From positions 23,410 through 87,409 of the forward strand of contig NZ_MRBS01000010.1 of assembly GCF_001922585.1 (NCBI RefSeq): DNA of 64,000 nt, given 5' to 3'. Positions within the stretch are counted from its first letter, which is position 1; each line of letters begins with the position of its first letter. The position numbers and the translations under genes were made by a program. This DNA is from Pantoea sp. 1.19 (GTDB lineage Bacteria > Pseudomonadota > Gammaproteobacteria > Enterobacterales > Enterobacteriaceae). Shown here piece by piece: positions 1 to 9,056 of this stretch. Under the pieces are notes generated by a model that saw only the letters and a list, made by a program, of their open reading frames with translations, made no database searches and was not told where the DNA came from.

Positions 1-214
1 GATGCGCGAAACCACCGAGCGGCCGGAAGCGGTTGAGGCCGGGACAGTTCAGCTGGTCGGTACCGATGTCAACAGGATCGTGGCGGCGGTGACGACGCTA
101 CTTACCGACGACGATGCCTGGGAAACCATGAGCCGGGCGCACAATCCCTACGGCGACGGGCGCTCCTGTGAACGCATTGTGCAGGCGCTGAAAAATAATC
201 GGATCACGCTATGA
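1..214 (+). CDS. wecB: UDP-N-acetylglucosamine 2-epimerase, C-terminal fragment
   Basis: Only the last 70 or so codons are in the window; the gene starts upstream. WecB makes UDP-ManNAc from UDP-GlcNAc in the cytoplasm, the first committed step for the ManNAcA residue of enterobacterial common antigen (ECA). The visible tail carries [10 protein letters not shown], typical of the active-site region of this epimerase family, and the conserved AHNPYGDG near the end. The stop overlaps the wecC start as ATGA (211-214), which implies translational coupling in the wec operon. Nothing can be said about the rest of the protein. Confidence 0.95.
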   Translation, partial: MRETTERPEAVEAGTVQLVGTDVNRIVAAVTTLLTDDDAWETMSRAHNPYGDGRSCERIVQALKNNRITL

Positions 215-1473
215 CTTTTAATACCCTGTCCGTGGTGGGTTTGGGCTACATTGGCCTGCCCACCGCCGCAATTTTTGCCTCCCGTCAGAAGACGGTGATC
301 GGCGTGGATATCAATGAACGCGCGGTGGAGACCATCAACCGCGGTGAAATTCATATTGTTGAACCCGGTCTGGCCGGGGTGGTGAAGACCGCGGTCGCCG
401 ACGGCTATCTGCGCGCGACCACCCAGCCGGAGGCGGCGGACGCCTTCCTGATTGCCGTACCGACGCCGTTTCAGGACGATCACCAGCCGGATCTGCGCTA
501 TGTGCAGGCGGCGGCACTGGCGATTGCGCCGGTGCTGCAGCCAGGCAATCTGGTGGTGCTGGAGTCAACGTCGCCGGTGGGCACTACCGAACAGCTGGCA
601 GCCTGGCTGGCTGCGGCCCGGCCCGATCTGCGTTTTCCGCAGCAGGCGGGCGACGAGGCGGATGTTGCCATCGCTTACTGCCCTGAGCGGGTGTTGCCCG
701 GTCAGGTGATGGATGAGCTGGTGAAAAATGATCGGGTAATCGGTGGCATGACGCCGGGATGCTCGGCACGCGCCAGCGCGCTGTATAATCTGTTTCTGGA
801 AGGCGAGTGCGTGGAAACCAACGCGCGCACCGCCGAACTGTGCAAGCTGACTGAGAACAGCTTTCGCGACGTCAATATCGCTTTTGCTAATGAGCTGTCG
901 CTGATTTGCGCGGATCAGCAGATCAACGTGTGGGAGCTGATTGCGCTGGCCAATCGCCATCCGCGCGTCAACATCCTGCAGCCGGGGCCGGGCGTTGGCG
1001 GCCACTGCATCGCGGTCGATCCGTGGTTTATTGTGGCGCAGAACCCGCAGCAGGCGCGGCTGATCCGCACGGCTCGGGAAGTGAATGACGCCAAGCCGCA
1101 CTGGGTACTGGAGCAGGTGAAAGCCAGCGTAGCGGAGAGCCTGACCCGCAGTAATAAGCGAGCCAGCGAACTCACCGTGGCCTGCTTTGGCCTGGCATTC
1201 AAACCCAATATTGACGATTTGCGGGAGAGTCCGGCGATGCAGGTGACGCAGCTGATCGCCGACTGGCACGCCGGTACCACGCTGGTGGTTGAACCGAATG
1301 TCACCCGACTTCCTGACGCGCTGGCGAGCACGGCGACGCTGGTCAGTCTGCAACAGGCGCTGGCGCAGGCGGACGTGCTGGTAATGCTGGTGGATCACCG
1401 TGAGTTTCGCGCGGTATCGCCGGCCGCTGTCACGCAGTCGTGGATCGTCGACACCAAAGGGGTGTGGCGATGA
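211..1473 (+). CDS. wecC: UDP-N-acetyl-D-mannosamine dehydrogenase
   Basis: A 420-residue protein, the usual family length. It oxidises UDP-ManNAc to UDP-ManNAcA with two NAD+ for ECA synthesis. The N-terminal Rossmann fold shows GLGYIG at residues 10-15. The catalytic cysteine is C266 within GVGGHC, followed by a C-terminal UDP-binding domain. The start overlaps the wecB stop. In E. coli rffG and rffH follow wecC, but here wecD begins 15 bases after the stop, so dTDP-glucose synthesis is not encoded at this point. Confidence 0.96.
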   Translation: MTFNTLSVVGLGYIGLPTAAIFASRQKTVIGVDINERAVETINRGEIHIVEPGLAGVVKTAVADGYLRATTQPEAADAFLIAVPTPFQDDHQPDLRYVQAAALAIAPVLQPGNLVVLESTSPVGTTEQLAAWLAAARPDLRFPQQAGDEADVAIAYCPERVLPGQVMDELVKNDRVIGGMTPGCSARASALYNLFLEGECVETNARTAELCKLTENSFRDVNIAFANELSLICADQQINVWELIALANRHPRVNILQPGPGVGGHCIAVDPWFIVAQNPQQARLIRTAREVNDAKPHWVLEQVKASVAESLTRSNKRASELTVACFGLAFKPNIDDLRESPAMQVTQLIADWHAGTTLVVEPNVTRLPDALASTATLVSLQQALAQADVLVMLVDHREFRAVSPAAVTQSWIVDTKGVWR

Positions 1474-1488
1474 GGCAGGAGTGTTGAG

Positions 1489-2181
1489 ATGGCGCTGACC
1501 GGAACCCTGACGCCGCTGGCGTGGGAGAGTGAGTTTTTTCAACGGCGCACCGCCCGGTTGGATAGCGATCCTACGCAGACGCTTAGCGTGGCGGCGCTGG
1601 ACGCCTGGCCGCTGGTGCAGGCGAAACGGGACGCGAGCCAGACCGCTGACATTGATGCCCTGAGCGCGCTGGGCTTTCGGCTGGTAGAGGGCGAGGCCGA
1701 GCTGCTGCTCAGGCCGTCGGTCGCTGAGCGCCCAGCGGGGATCCGCGTGGCGCGGACCGCGCAGATTCCGGCGCTGCGCGAGGCTGCGGCAGCGGCATTC
1801 TCCCACAGCCGCTTCCGCGCGCCCTGGTTTGCCGCGGATGCCAGCGCCCGCTTTTACGCCCAGTGGATCGACAATGCCGTGCACGGCACGTTTGACCATC
1901 TTTGCCTGTTGGCGATAGATGCACACGGCGACCTACAGGGGTTTGTCTCCCTGCGGGAAACCGGCCCGCAGGCTGGGCGCATCGGTCTGCTGGCTACGCT
2001 TGAGGGCCATCAGGGAAAAGGCGTGGCGACCCGTTTGCTGACGGCGGCGCAGGACTGGTGCCTGACCCGCGGCATTGATCAGCTGCGCGTGGCTACCCAG
2101 CTGGCTAATCTGCCGGCGCTGCGGCTTTATCTGCGCTGCGGCGCTACCCTTGAACGCACCGCTTACTGGTTTTACAGGTAA
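1489..2181 (+). CDS. wecD: dTDP-4-amino-4,6-dideoxygalactose N-acetyltransferase
   Basis: A 230-residue GNAT-fold enzyme that acetylates TDP-4-amino-4,6-dideoxygalactose (TDP-fucosamine) from acetyl-CoA, giving the Fuc4NAc donor for ECA. The C-terminal half holds the acetyl-CoA-binding segment, with EGHQGKGVATRLL at about residues 164-176. The ATG at 1489 follows a short spacer with GGCAGGAG upstream. Position between wecC and wecE supports the call. The N-terminal third is less conserved in this family, so identity rests on the C-terminal GNAT domain and the context. Confidence 0.93.
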   Translation: MALTGTLTPLAWESEFFQRRTARLDSDPTQTLSVAALDAWPLVQAKRDASQTADIDALSALGFRLVEGEAELLLRPSVAERPAGIRVARTAQIPALREAAAAAFSHSRFRAPWFAADASARFYAQWIDNAVHGTFDHLCLLAIDAHGDLQGFVSLRETGPQAGRIGLLATLEGHQGKGVATRLLTAAQDWCLTRGIDQLRVATQLANLPALRLYLRCGATLERTAYWFYR

Positions 2182-2185
2182 TCAG

Positions 2186-3325
2186 ATGATCCCATTTAAC
2201 GCCCCGCCGGTGGTCGGCACCGAAGTCGAGTATATGCAATCTGCCATGAGCAGCGGCAAGCTGTGCGGCGACGGTGGCTTCACCCGCCGCTGCCAGCAGT
2301 GGATGGAGCAGCGCTTTGTCAGTAAGAAAGTGCTGCTTACTCCCTCCTGTACGGCTTCGCTGGAAATGGCGGCGATCCTGATTGATATCCAGCCGGGTGA
2401 TGAAGTGATCATGCCGAGCTACACCTTTGTGTCGACCGCCAACGCCTTTGTACTGCGCGGCGCGACCATCGTGTTTGTTGACGTGCGCCCCGATACCATG
2501 AATCTGGATGAAACGCGGATTGAAGCGGCAATCACCGCGAAGACCCGCGCTATCGTGCCGGTACACTACGCCGGCGTGGCCTGCGATATGGACGCCATCA
2601 TGGCGCTGGCGAAGCAATATCAGCTGTATGTGATCGAAGACGCCGCACAGGGCGTGATGTCCACCTGGAAAGGACGGGCGCTGGGCAGCATAGGCCATAT
2701 TGGCTGCTTCAGCTTTCACGAAACCAAGAATTACACCGCTGGCGGCGAGGGCGGCGCAACGCTGATTAACGATCCCGCGCTGATTGAGCGGGCGGAAATT
2801 ATTCGTGAAAAAGGCACCAATCGCAGCCAGTTCTTTCGCGGGCAGGTGGACAAGTACACCTGGCGTGATATTGGCTCCAGCTATCTGATGGCCGATCTGC
2901 AGGCGGCCTACCTGTGGGCGCAGCTGGAGGCGGCGGAGACCATTAACCAGCGGCGACTGACGCTGTGGCAGCGCTACTATGACGCGCTGGCTCCGCTGGC
3001 GGCCCGCGGCCTGCTGACCCTGCCCACCCTTCCTGAAGGGTGCGAACACAACGCCCACATGTTTTATCTGAAGCTGCAGGATGAAGCGACCCGGGCGGCG
3101 CTGATTGCCTGGCTGAAGGAAGCGGAGATCCTGGCTGTTTTCCACTACATTCCGCTGCACAGCGCGCCGGCCGGCGAGCGCTTTGGTCGATTTGACGGTG
3201 ACGATCGCGTCACAACCGCCGACAGTGAGCGGCTGCTGCGGCTGCCGCTGTTCTATAACCTCTCTGATAACAATCAGAAAACGGTGATCAGTTCCCTGCA
3301 CAGCTTTTTTGGTCAGGCAGGATGA
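2186..3325 (+). CDS. wecE: dTDP-4-amino-4,6-dideoxygalactose transaminase
   Basis: A 379-residue PLP-dependent aminotransferase of the DegT/DnrJ/EryC1 family. It converts TDP-4-keto-6-deoxyglucose to TDP-fucosamine using glutamate. The PLP-binding lysine is K181 in HETKNYTAGG, and the FVDV and EDAAQ motifs typical of the fold are present. The frame is open upstream to 2075, but the ATG at 2186 gives the family N-terminus (MIPFNAPPVVG) and sits 4 bases after the wecD stop. Its substrate normally comes from RffG/RffH, which are not in this operon. Confidence 0.96.
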   Translation: MIPFNAPPVVGTEVEYMQSAMSSGKLCGDGGFTRRCQQWMEQRFVSKKVLLTPSCTASLEMAAILIDIQPGDEVIMPSYTFVSTANAFVLRGATIVFVDVRPDTMNLDETRIEAAITAKTRAIVPVHYAGVACDMDAIMALAKQYQLYVIEDAAQGVMSTWKGRALGSIGHIGCFSFHETKNYTAGGEGGATLINDPALIERAEIIREKGTNRSQFFRGQVDKYTWRDIGSSYLMADLQAAYLWAQLEAAETINQRRLTLWQRYYDALAPLAARGLLTLPTLPEGCEHNAHMFYLKLQDEATRAALIAWLKEAEILAVFHYIPLHSAPAGERFGRFDGDDRVTTADSERLLRLPLFYNLSDNNQKTVISSLHSFFGQAG

Positions 3326-3349
3326 CGGGCGCAGTACGGAGATGGCCTG

Positions 3350-4600
3350 ATGTCGCTGGCTAAGGCCTCGCTGTGGACGGCCAGCTCGACGCTGGTCAAA
3401 ATTGCGGCCGGACTGGTGGTGGTCAAACTGCTGGCGCTGAGTTTTGGCCCACAGGGCCTTGGCCTGGCGGGGAACTTTCGGCAGCTGATTACCGTGCTCG
3501 GCGTACTGGCCGGTGCTGGTATTTTCAACGGCGTGACGAAGTATGTCGCCGAGTATCAGCAGCAGCCGGATCGCCTACGTCAGGTGACCGGCACCGCCGC
3601 GGCGATGGTACTGGGCTTTTCAATCCTGCTGGCCGGCGTCTTTCTGTTGGCCGCCGCGCCGATCAGTACCGCGCTGTTTGGCGATGAGCGCTATCAGCAG
3701 GTAATTCGCGCGGTGGCTCTGCTGCAGCTGGGCATCGGCTGGGCGAACCTGCTATTGGCGATAATCAAAGGCTACCGCGATGCACAAGGCAACGCGCTGG
3801 CCATCATGGCGGGTAGCGTGACCGGCGTGGCTGGCTACGCGGTTTGTTACTGGCTGGGTGGCTATGCCGGTGCGCTGGTCGGGCTGGCGCTGGTGCCGGC
3901 GCTGCTGGTGGTGCCGGCGGGCGCGCTGCTGGCGCGGCGCGGATCGCTGCCGCTGCGGTATCTGCGGCCATGCTGGCAGCCGGACATTGCGCGGCATCTG
4001 AGTAAATTTACCCTGATGGCGGCGATGACCGCCGTGACGCTGCCGGTGGCGTGGATGATGATGCGTAACCTGCTGGCCGCTCAGGAGGGCTGGCAGGCGG
4101 TCGGACTGTGGCAAGGAGTGACGACGCTTTCTGATGCCTGGCTACAGTTTATTACCGCCACCTTCAGCGTCTGGCTACTGCCGACGTTGGCGCGGCTGCA
4201 GGAAAAAACGGCCATCCGTCGGGAGGTTCTCAGGTCGCTGCGCTTTGTGCTGCCGGCGGTGTCACTGGTGGCGTTAGGCGTCTGGCTGCTGCGCGATGTG
4301 GCCATTTGGCTGCTGTTTACGCCGCAGTTTGCCGCCATGCGCGATCTGTTTGTCTGGCAGCTGGTTGGGGACGTTCTGAAAGTGGGCAGCTATGTGTTTG
4401 GCTACCTGATTATCGCCAGGGCCGCACTGCGCTACTATCTGCTGGCGGAGCTGACGCAATTTGCCCTGCTGACCGGTTTCTCGCGCTGGCTGATCCCGGC
4501 TTACGGCGTAACCGGTGCGGCACAGGCCTATATGGCCACCTATATCGTCTGGTTTGCCGTGTGCTCTCTGGGTTTTCTAATTTATTGTCGACGAGCGTAA
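3350..4600 (+). CDS. wzxE: Lipid III flippase of enterobacterial common antigen
   Basis: A 416-residue inner-membrane protein of the polysaccharide flippase (MOP/MATE-like) superfamily, with about a dozen hydrophobic segments from residue 10 to the end. It moves undecaprenyl-PP-linked ECA trisaccharide (lipid III) to the periplasmic face. The ATG at 3350 is 24 bases after wecE; an ATG at 3342 is closed by an immediate stop. The order wecE-wzxE-wecF is the standard ECA order. Confidence 0.94.
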   Translation: MSLAKASLWTASSTLVKIAAGLVVVKLLALSFGPQGLGLAGNFRQLITVLGVLAGAGIFNGVTKYVAEYQQQPDRLRQVTGTAAAMVLGFSILLAGVFLLAAAPISTALFGDERYQQVIRAVALLQLGIGWANLLLAIIKGYRDAQGNALAIMAGSVTGVAGYAVCYWLGGYAGALVGLALVPALLVVPAGALLARRGSLPLRYLRPCWQPDIARHLSKFTLMAAMTAVTLPVAWMMMRNLLAAQEGWQAVGLWQGVTTLSDAWLQFITATFSVWLLPTLARLQEKTAIRREVLRSLRFVLPAVSLVALGVWLLRDVAIWLLFTPQFAAMRDLFVWQLVGDVLKVGSYVFGYLIIARAALRYYLLAELTQFALLTGFSRWLIPAYGVTGAAQAYMATYIVWFAVCSLGFLIYCRRA

Positions 4601-4607
4601 TCCCGTG

Positions 4608-5672
4608 ATGCATGTTTTGGGATCTGATATCCCGCACCACAATCATACCCTTTTGCACTTTTTTGACCGCGTTCTGGCGGAGGCGGCACCGCGCGCACAG
4701 CCGCGCCGCTTTATGGTGGTGGCCGCCGATGCATCCGGCTTTTCGGCCTACAGCCGCCTCGAGATAGCGGTCTACGCCAGTAAGCAGGCGCTGGCGCAGG
4801 CGCTGATTGCCCGCGCCCGCGACCGCCGGCAGCGTTTCTTTTTTCATGGCCAGTTCAATGCGCCGATCTGGCTGGCGCTGCTTAGCGGAAAGATCCATCC
4901 GTCACAAGCCTGCTGGCATATTTGGGGTGCCGATCTGTACGAAGACTCGCGTCGCCTGCGCTTTCGGCTCTTCTATCTGCTGCGCCGCCGTGCGCAGGGG
5001 CGTTTTGCCCACGTCTTTGCCACCCTGGGGGATTTGGCCGGGTATCGTCAGCGTCATCCGCAGGTGGCAACCTCACGGCTCTATTTTCCAACGCGTATGC
5101 AGCCCGATCTGCAGATCGCTTCTGCAGCGCCGACAACAACGCTTACCGTGCTGGTGGGCAACTCCGGCGATCGCAGCAACCGGCACATTGCCGCGCTTGA
5201 AGCCATTCATCGGCAGTTCGGTCAGGCGGTGCGGGTCATCGTGCCGATGGGGTATCCGGCCAATAACGCGCGCTACATCGCTGAGGTCCGTCACGCCGCC
5301 GCGCGCTGGTTTGCGCCAGAACAGCTGACGATCATCACGGAACAGTGCGCATTTAATGACTATCTTCAGCTGATCGCCGGCTGCGATCTGGGCTGGTTCG
5401 GTTTTGAACGTCAGCAGGGTATCGGGACGCTCTGCCTGCTGATTCAGGCTAACGTGCCGTTTGTTCTCAGCCGCCGCAATCCGTTCTGGCAAGACCTGGC
5501 CGATCAGGGGCTGCCGGTGCTGTTTAGCGGAGATGCCCTTGATGCTGGAGCGATTGGCGAAGCGCGGCGTCAGCTGACGCAGGTGGATAAGTCACGCATC
5601 GCCTTCTTCGATCCCGGCTTTATTCAGGGGTGGCAGCAGGCGCTGGCTGAACTGGAGGAGGGGACACCATGA
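4608..5672 (+). CDS. wecF: TDP-Fuc4NAc:lipid II Fuc4NAc transferase
   Basis: A 354-residue peripheral membrane glycosyltransferase (family 56) that adds the third sugar, Fuc4NAc, to lipid II to give lipid III of ECA. The N-terminus [13 protein letters not shown] is the recognisable family signature. A GTG at 4605 directly precedes the ATG at 4608; the ATG is preferred, but either could be used. The gene begins 7 bases after wzxE and its stop overlaps wzyE (ATGA at 5669-5672). Confidence 0.93.
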   Translation: MHVLGSDIPHHNHTLLHFFDRVLAEAAPRAQPRRFMVVAADASGFSAYSRLEIAVYASKQALAQALIARARDRRQRFFFHGQFNAPIWLALLSGKIHPSQACWHIWGADLYEDSRRLRFRLFYLLRRRAQGRFAHVFATLGDLAGYRQRHPQVATSRLYFPTRMQPDLQIASAAPTTTLTVLVGNSGDRSNRHIAALEAIHRQFGQAVRVIVPMGYPANNARYIAEVRHAAARWFAPEQLTIITEQCAFNDYLQLIAGCDLGWFGFERQQGIGTLCLLIQANVPFVLSRRNPFWQDLADQGLPVLFSGDALDAGAIGEARRQLTQVDKSRIAFFDPGFIQGWQQALAELEEGTP

Positions 5673-7009
5673 GTCTGACGGACTTTACGGGCTTGCTGCT
5701 GCTGTGGCTGCTGTCGGTTGGTTTTATCCTGACCCTGACCTGGCGTGAATTTCGCCGCGTGCGCTTTAGCTTTCATCTGTTTTTTTCTCTGCTGTACCTG
5801 CTGACCTTTTTCTTTGGGTTTCCGCTAACCAGCCTGCTGGTGTTTAACTTTAACGTGACGGTGGTGCCCAGCGCCTGGTTGCTGCAGGCGATGCTGGCGG
5901 CCACGGCCTTTTATGGCATCTATTACGTTAGCTATCGTACGCGGCTGCGTCCCCCTCAGGCCGGGCCGCCGCGTGCGCTGTTCAGTATGAATCGGATTGA
6001 AACCCACCTGAGCTGGATGCTGCTAATGGGCGTGGCGCTGTTTACCGTCGCGGTGTTCTTCGCGCATAACGGCTTTCTGCTGTTTCGCCTGACGGCATAT
6101 AACCAGATTTTTTCCAGTGAAGTCTCTGGCGTGGCGCTGAAGCGCTTTTTTTACTTCTTTATTCCGGCCATGCTGATCATCTACTTTCTGCATGAGAGCG
6201 TGCGTCGCTGGATCTTTTTTCTGGTGTGCTGCGTTGGCTTTGGTCTGCTCACCTACATGATTGTCGGCGGCACGCGGGCCAATATCATTATCGCGTTTGC
6301 CCTGTTTCTGTTTATCGGCATCCGCCGCGGCTGGATCACGCTGTGGATGCTGGGTAGCGCCGGCGTTCTGGGCGTTGTGGGCATGTTCTGGCTGGCTCTG
6401 CGACGCTACAACCTGGACGTCAGCGGGGCTGAAGCGTTTTACACGTTCCTGTATCTGACTCGTGATACGTTTTCGCCGTGGGAAAATCTGGCGCTGCTGC
6501 TGCAACATTATGATCAGATCGTTTTTCAGGGGCTGGCGCCGATTGTGCGCGATTTTTACGTGTTTATCCCCGGTTGGATGTGGCCGGACAAGCCTGGGAC
6601 GATCCTTAACAGCGCCAACTACTTCACCTGGGAGGTGCTGAATAACCACTCCGGTTTGGCTATCTCTCCTACCCTGATCGGGTCACTGGTGGTGATGGGT
6701 GGCATCTGGTTTATCCCGCTGGGCGCGGTTGCCGTGGCGATGATCATTAAATGGTTTGACTGGCTCTATGTGCTCGGGCAGCAGGAGAGCAATCGCTATA
6801 AATCGGCGCTGTTGCAGGCTTTCTGCTTCGGCGCGGTATTTAACATGATTGTGCTGGCCCGCGAGGGGCTGGATGCGTTCGCTTCGCGGGTGGTGTTTTT
6901 CTGCGTTATTTACGGGCTGTGCGTACTGGTGGCGAAGCTGCTGTTCCTGATGCTTGACCGCGCCGGAGTGATTCGCCCCCGCGCCGCGCGCACGCCGCTG
7001 CAATTATAA
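5669..7009 (+). CDS. wzyE: Enterobacterial common antigen polymerase
   Basis: A 446-residue polytopic inner-membrane protein with about 11 hydrophobic segments. It polymerises ECA repeat units on the periplasmic side, working with WzxE and the chain-length regulator WzzE. Aromatic-rich membrane helices and a larger periplasmic loop around residues 250-330 are typical of Wzy proteins. The start overlaps the wecF stop by four bases, indicating coupled translation. Confidence 0.93.
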   Translation: MSLTDFTGLLLLWLLSVGFILTLTWREFRRVRFSFHLFFSLLYLLTFFFGFPLTSLLVFNFNVTVVPSAWLLQAMLAATAFYGIYYVSYRTRLRPPQAGPPRALFSMNRIETHLSWMLLMGVALFTVAVFFAHNGFLLFRLTAYNQIFSSEVSGVALKRFFYFFIPAMLIIYFLHESVRRWIFFLVCCVGFGLLTYMIVGGTRANIIIAFALFLFIGIRRGWITLWMLGSAGVLGVVGMFWLALRRYNLDVSGAEAFYTFLYLTRDTFSPWENLALLLQHYDQIVFQGLAPIVRDFYVFIPGWMWPDKPGTILNSANYFTWEVLNNHSGLAISPTLIGSLVVMGGIWFIPLGAVAVAMIIKWFDWLYVLGQQESNRYKSALLQAFCFGAVFNMIVLAREGLDAFASRVVFFCVIYGLCVLVAKLLFLMLDRAGVIRPRAARTPLQL

Positions 7010-7020
7010 AGGAGACCGGG

Positions 7021-7761
7021 ATGCGACAAGTTGAGTCATCGCCCCAATACGTCATTCGCGGTATTGCGCTGTACGGTTTTGCCAGTATGCCGCGGTTTAT
7101 CGACTTTCTCTGCGCTGACGGTCAGTGGAAAACCGGAACGCTGGTCGCGATCAATGCGGAAAAAGTGCTCACTGCGGAGCAATCTCCGGCGCTGCGTTCG
7201 CTGATTGCGGAGGCGGAGTACAAGTATCCTGACGGCATCAGCATCGTGCGGGCGATCCGTAAAAAGTATCCGGGGGCGCAGGTTACCCGGCTGCCGGGAG
7301 CGGACCTGTGGGAAGCGCTGATGGCGAAAGCGGGCGCCGAGGGTACGCCGGTCTTTTTGCTGGGAGGCCGACCGGACGTGCTGCAGCAAACCGCGGCTAA
7401 GCTGCGCCGGCAGTGGCAGGTTAACCTGGTCGGCACGCAGGACGGCTATTTCGACGCGGATCAGCGTGAAGCGCTGTTTGCGCGCATCGCCGCCAGCGGC
7501 GCGAAAATAGTTACCGTTGCGATGGGCAGCCCGCGTCAGGAGCTGCTGATGCGCGATTGTAAGGTAAACTACCCGGAGGCGCTCTATATGGGCGTGGGCG
7601 GCACCTATGACGTGTTTACCGGCCACGTTCGCCGCGCGCCGAAGCTGTGGCAGCAGCTGGGGCTGGAGTGGCTCTATCGTTTGCTGTCTCAGCCCAGCCG
7701 TCTGCGCCGCCAGCTGCGCCTGCTGACCTGGGTGAAATATTACTGGCGTGGCGATCTGTAA
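7021..7761 (+). CDS. wecG: UDP-N-acetyl-D-mannosaminuronate transferase
   Basis: A 246-residue glycosyltransferase of the WecG/TagA/CpsF family. It transfers ManNAcA to lipid I, giving lipid II of ECA. Family segments are visible, including INAEKV near residue 41, FLLGG near residue 115 and VAMGSPRQE near residue 163. A clear AAGGAGA lies 6 bases before the ATG. It is the last wec gene; the E. coli downstream neighbour yifK is absent and the tRNA operon follows after 167 bases. A small GC hairpin (AACCGG/CCGGTT, 7793-7810) lies in the gap without a T tract. Confidence 0.95.
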   Translation: MRQVESSPQYVIRGIALYGFASMPRFIDFLCADGQWKTGTLVAINAEKVLTAEQSPALRSLIAEAEYKYPDGISIVRAIRKKYPGAQVTRLPGADLWEALMAKAGAEGTPVFLLGGRPDVLQQTAAKLRRQWQVNLVGTQDGYFDADQREALFARIAASGAKIVTVAMGSPRQELLMRDCKVNYPEALYMGVGGTYDVFTGHVRRAPKLWQQLGLEWLYRLLSQPSRLRRQLRLLTWVKYYWRGDL

Positions 7762-7878
7762 TTGGCTGCAGGGCACGAAAAAATCAGCGAGAACCGGCGT
7801 TTACCGGTTGAAAACGTCGGTAAAACGCACAAGATGCATAAACTATAAGCAGGTGCGATCTTTTTTCAAAAAAAGAAC

Positions 7879-7907
7879 TGGACAGCCCCCCCTCAAGTCC
7901 GTACTAT
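7879..7907 (+). promoter_or_regulatory. Promoter of the Arg-His-Leu-Pro tRNA operon
   Basis: TGGACA (7879-7884) and TACTAT (7902-7907) are separated by 17 bases. They lie 22 bases before the mature 5' end of the first tRNA, behind an A/T-rich tract. No other gene lies between, so this is the likely sigma-70 promoter. Confidence 0.75.
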
Positions 7908-7928
7908 TCGCATCCGCAACGGCGCTAA

Positions 7929-8005
<77 letters not shown>

Positions 8006-8070
8006 AGTTTTTCAGGCGCAAGAGCTGCGGTGGTAGTTTTACCGCGTTAGAAAAAGTAAAGCAGTACTAT

Positions 8071-8147
8071 GGTGGCTATAGCTCAGTTGGTAGAGCCCTG
8101 GATTGTGATTCCAGTTGTCGTGGGTTCGAGTCCCATTAGCCACCCCA
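8071..8147 (+). tRNA. hisR: tRNA-His (anticodon GTG)
   Basis: A 77-base tRNA with the extra 5' G (G-1, position 8071) that is characteristic of tRNA-His, opposite the discriminator C at 8144. The anticodon GTG is at 8105-8107 and CCA at 8145-8147. Second gene of the tRNA operon. Confidence 0.98.
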
Positions 8148-8160
8148 GATTTTGTGGCAT

Positions 8161-8247
8161 GCGAAGGTGGCGGAATTGGTAGACGCGCTAGCTTCAGGTG
8201 TTAGTGTTCTTACGGACGTGGGGGTTCAAGTCCCCCCCCTCGCACCA
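8161..8247 (+). tRNA. leuT: tRNA-Leu (anticodon CAG)
   Basis: An 87-base class II tRNA with a long variable arm. The acceptor stem GCGAAGG pairs with the segment before CCA at 8245-8247, and the anticodon CAG is at 8195-8197. It decodes CUG, the dominant leucine codon in this GC-rich window. Confidence 0.98.
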
Positions 8248-8269
8248 ACAAAATCGACAAGCAGTACCT

Positions 8270-8346
8270 CGGCGAGTAGCGCAGCTTGGTAGCGCAACTG
8301 GTTTGGGACCAGTGGGTCGGAGGTTCGAATCCTCTCTCGCCGACCA
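8270..8346 (+). tRNA. proM: tRNA-Pro (anticodon TGG)
   Basis: A 77-base tRNA with acceptor stem CGGCGAG, anticodon TGG at 8304-8306 and encoded CCA at 8344-8346. It is the last gene of the operon and is followed at once by a terminator. Confidence 0.98.
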
Positions 8347-8352
8347 CTTTCG

Positions 8353-8380
8353 AAACCCCGCTTTTTAAGCGGGGTTTTTT
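8353..8380 (+). terminator. Rho-independent terminator of the tRNA operon
   Basis: The stem AACCCCGC/GCGGGGTT with a short T/A-rich loop is followed by a T6 tract. It starts 7 bases after the CCA of tRNA-Pro. Confidence 0.9.
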
Positions 8381-8561
8381 GCATTCGCTTTCTCCCCAGA
8401 GGACAAACGCCATTGAAGGCGTGTTGAGCCGGGCGAACCATTCTCCCCTTTGACCTGACCTTTTCGACGGATATCGGCCGGTGACGCGTGGCCATCGCCT
8501 TGTGTCGATGTCGTATTTCCCCTTGTCTGCACGGTGGTCACCGCAGAGAGAGTGCGGGCAT

Positions 8562-8579
8562 TGTCGCCGTCCGGCGACA
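8562..8579 (+). promoter_or_regulatory. Candidate GlrR activator binding site
   Basis: A perfect TGTC-N10-GACA dyad, the form known for the response regulator GlrR (QseF) at glmY and glmZ in enterobacteria. Its centre lies about 216 bases before the glmZ start, an enhancer-like distance. Only one perfect copy is seen, whereas several are typical. Confidence 0.6.
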
Positions 8580-8759
8580 ACTATCCTACTGAAATATATC
8601 AGGTTGCTGAAATACCTCGCAGGGCGTGGTGGATTGACGACACCCTGATGGCGTGGGCGATTGCCGCCCGACGTATCGTGCAGGGAAATGGCAGAAGCAG
8701 ATAAATAAATCCGTTAATTATCATACAAATAAACTATTAACGCAGAGGAAGTGACAAAC

Positions 8760-8775
8760 TGGCATGGGATCTGCA
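8760..8775 (+). promoter_or_regulatory. Sigma-54-type promoter of glmZ
   Basis: TGGCAT-N5-CTGCA, with GG at 8761-8762 and GC at 8773-8774 exactly 12 bases apart, as in -24/-12 promoters. The -12 element lies about 12 bases before the glmZ 5' end at 8787. A TAATTA-like stretch after it could also serve as a sigma-70 -10, so overlapping promoters are possible. Confidence 0.7.
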
Positions 8776-8786
8776 ATAATTAACGT

Positions 8787-8986
8787 GTAGATGCTCATTC
8801 CACTCTTATGTTCGCTCCGGCCTCATAAACCCGGGAATGACGCAGAGCCCATTTACGATGCCTGCTGTCCACATCTCCGCTATTGCCGCTGGCATAATGG
8901 AAACCGGACAAACCGTTGAGTCGGGCATCACCCGGTTGTCTAACCGATCCGATCTTCTGCCTGCCGCTTGCGGCAGGTTTTTTTTT
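8787..8986 (+). ncRNA. glmZ: Small regulatory RNA GlmZ
   Basis: A trans-acting small RNA of about 200 bases. In relatives it pairs, with Hfq, to the glmS leader and activates synthesis of glucosamine-6-phosphate synthase; RapZ and RNase E cleave and inactivate it. The 5' end GTAGATGCTCATTCC and the conserved block CTCATAAAC..GGAATGACGCAGAGCC match GlmZ as I know it. The GTTGAGT block lies in the 3' pairing part (around 8916). It ends in the terminator CCTGCCGC/GCGGCAGG plus T tract (8960-8986). The position before hemY is conserved. Confidence 0.9.
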
Positions 8987-9006
8987 GCCTCGCTGGTCGC
9001 GCAGAC

Positions 9007-9041
9007 AAAAAAAAGCCCTCCCCCTGGCCAGGGGAGGGCCG
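9007..9041 (-). terminator. Rho-independent terminator of the hem operon
   Basis: On the minus strand a GC-rich stem, GCCCTCCCC paired with GGGGAGGGC, is followed by a run of eight T. It lies 16 bases after the hemY stop and faces the glmZ terminator. Confidence 0.88.
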
Positions 9042-9056
9042 CAGAGCCGCGGAACG

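Larger units (their letters stand above)
8381..8786 (+). other. Non-coding control region upstream of glmZ
   Basis: About 400 bases without a convincing gene; E. coli has aslBA between the tRNA operon and glmZ, and neither is seen here. The stretch holds a perfect TGTC-N10-GACA site (8562-8579), an IHF-like match at about 8597-8609 with two mismatches, an A/T-rich segment at 8700-8740, and the sigma-54-type promoter at its right end. It reads as an enhancer-type control region. Confidence 0.6.

Noticed and set aside
565..1926. Long open frame on the minus strand opposite wecC and wecD (about 450 codons); similar ones opposite uvrD (20225-21487) and pepQ (59531-60835)
   Set aside because: They lie antisense to well-supported genes, are rich in Arg, Gln and His, have no ribosome site or family motif, and arise from the high GC content of third codon positions.
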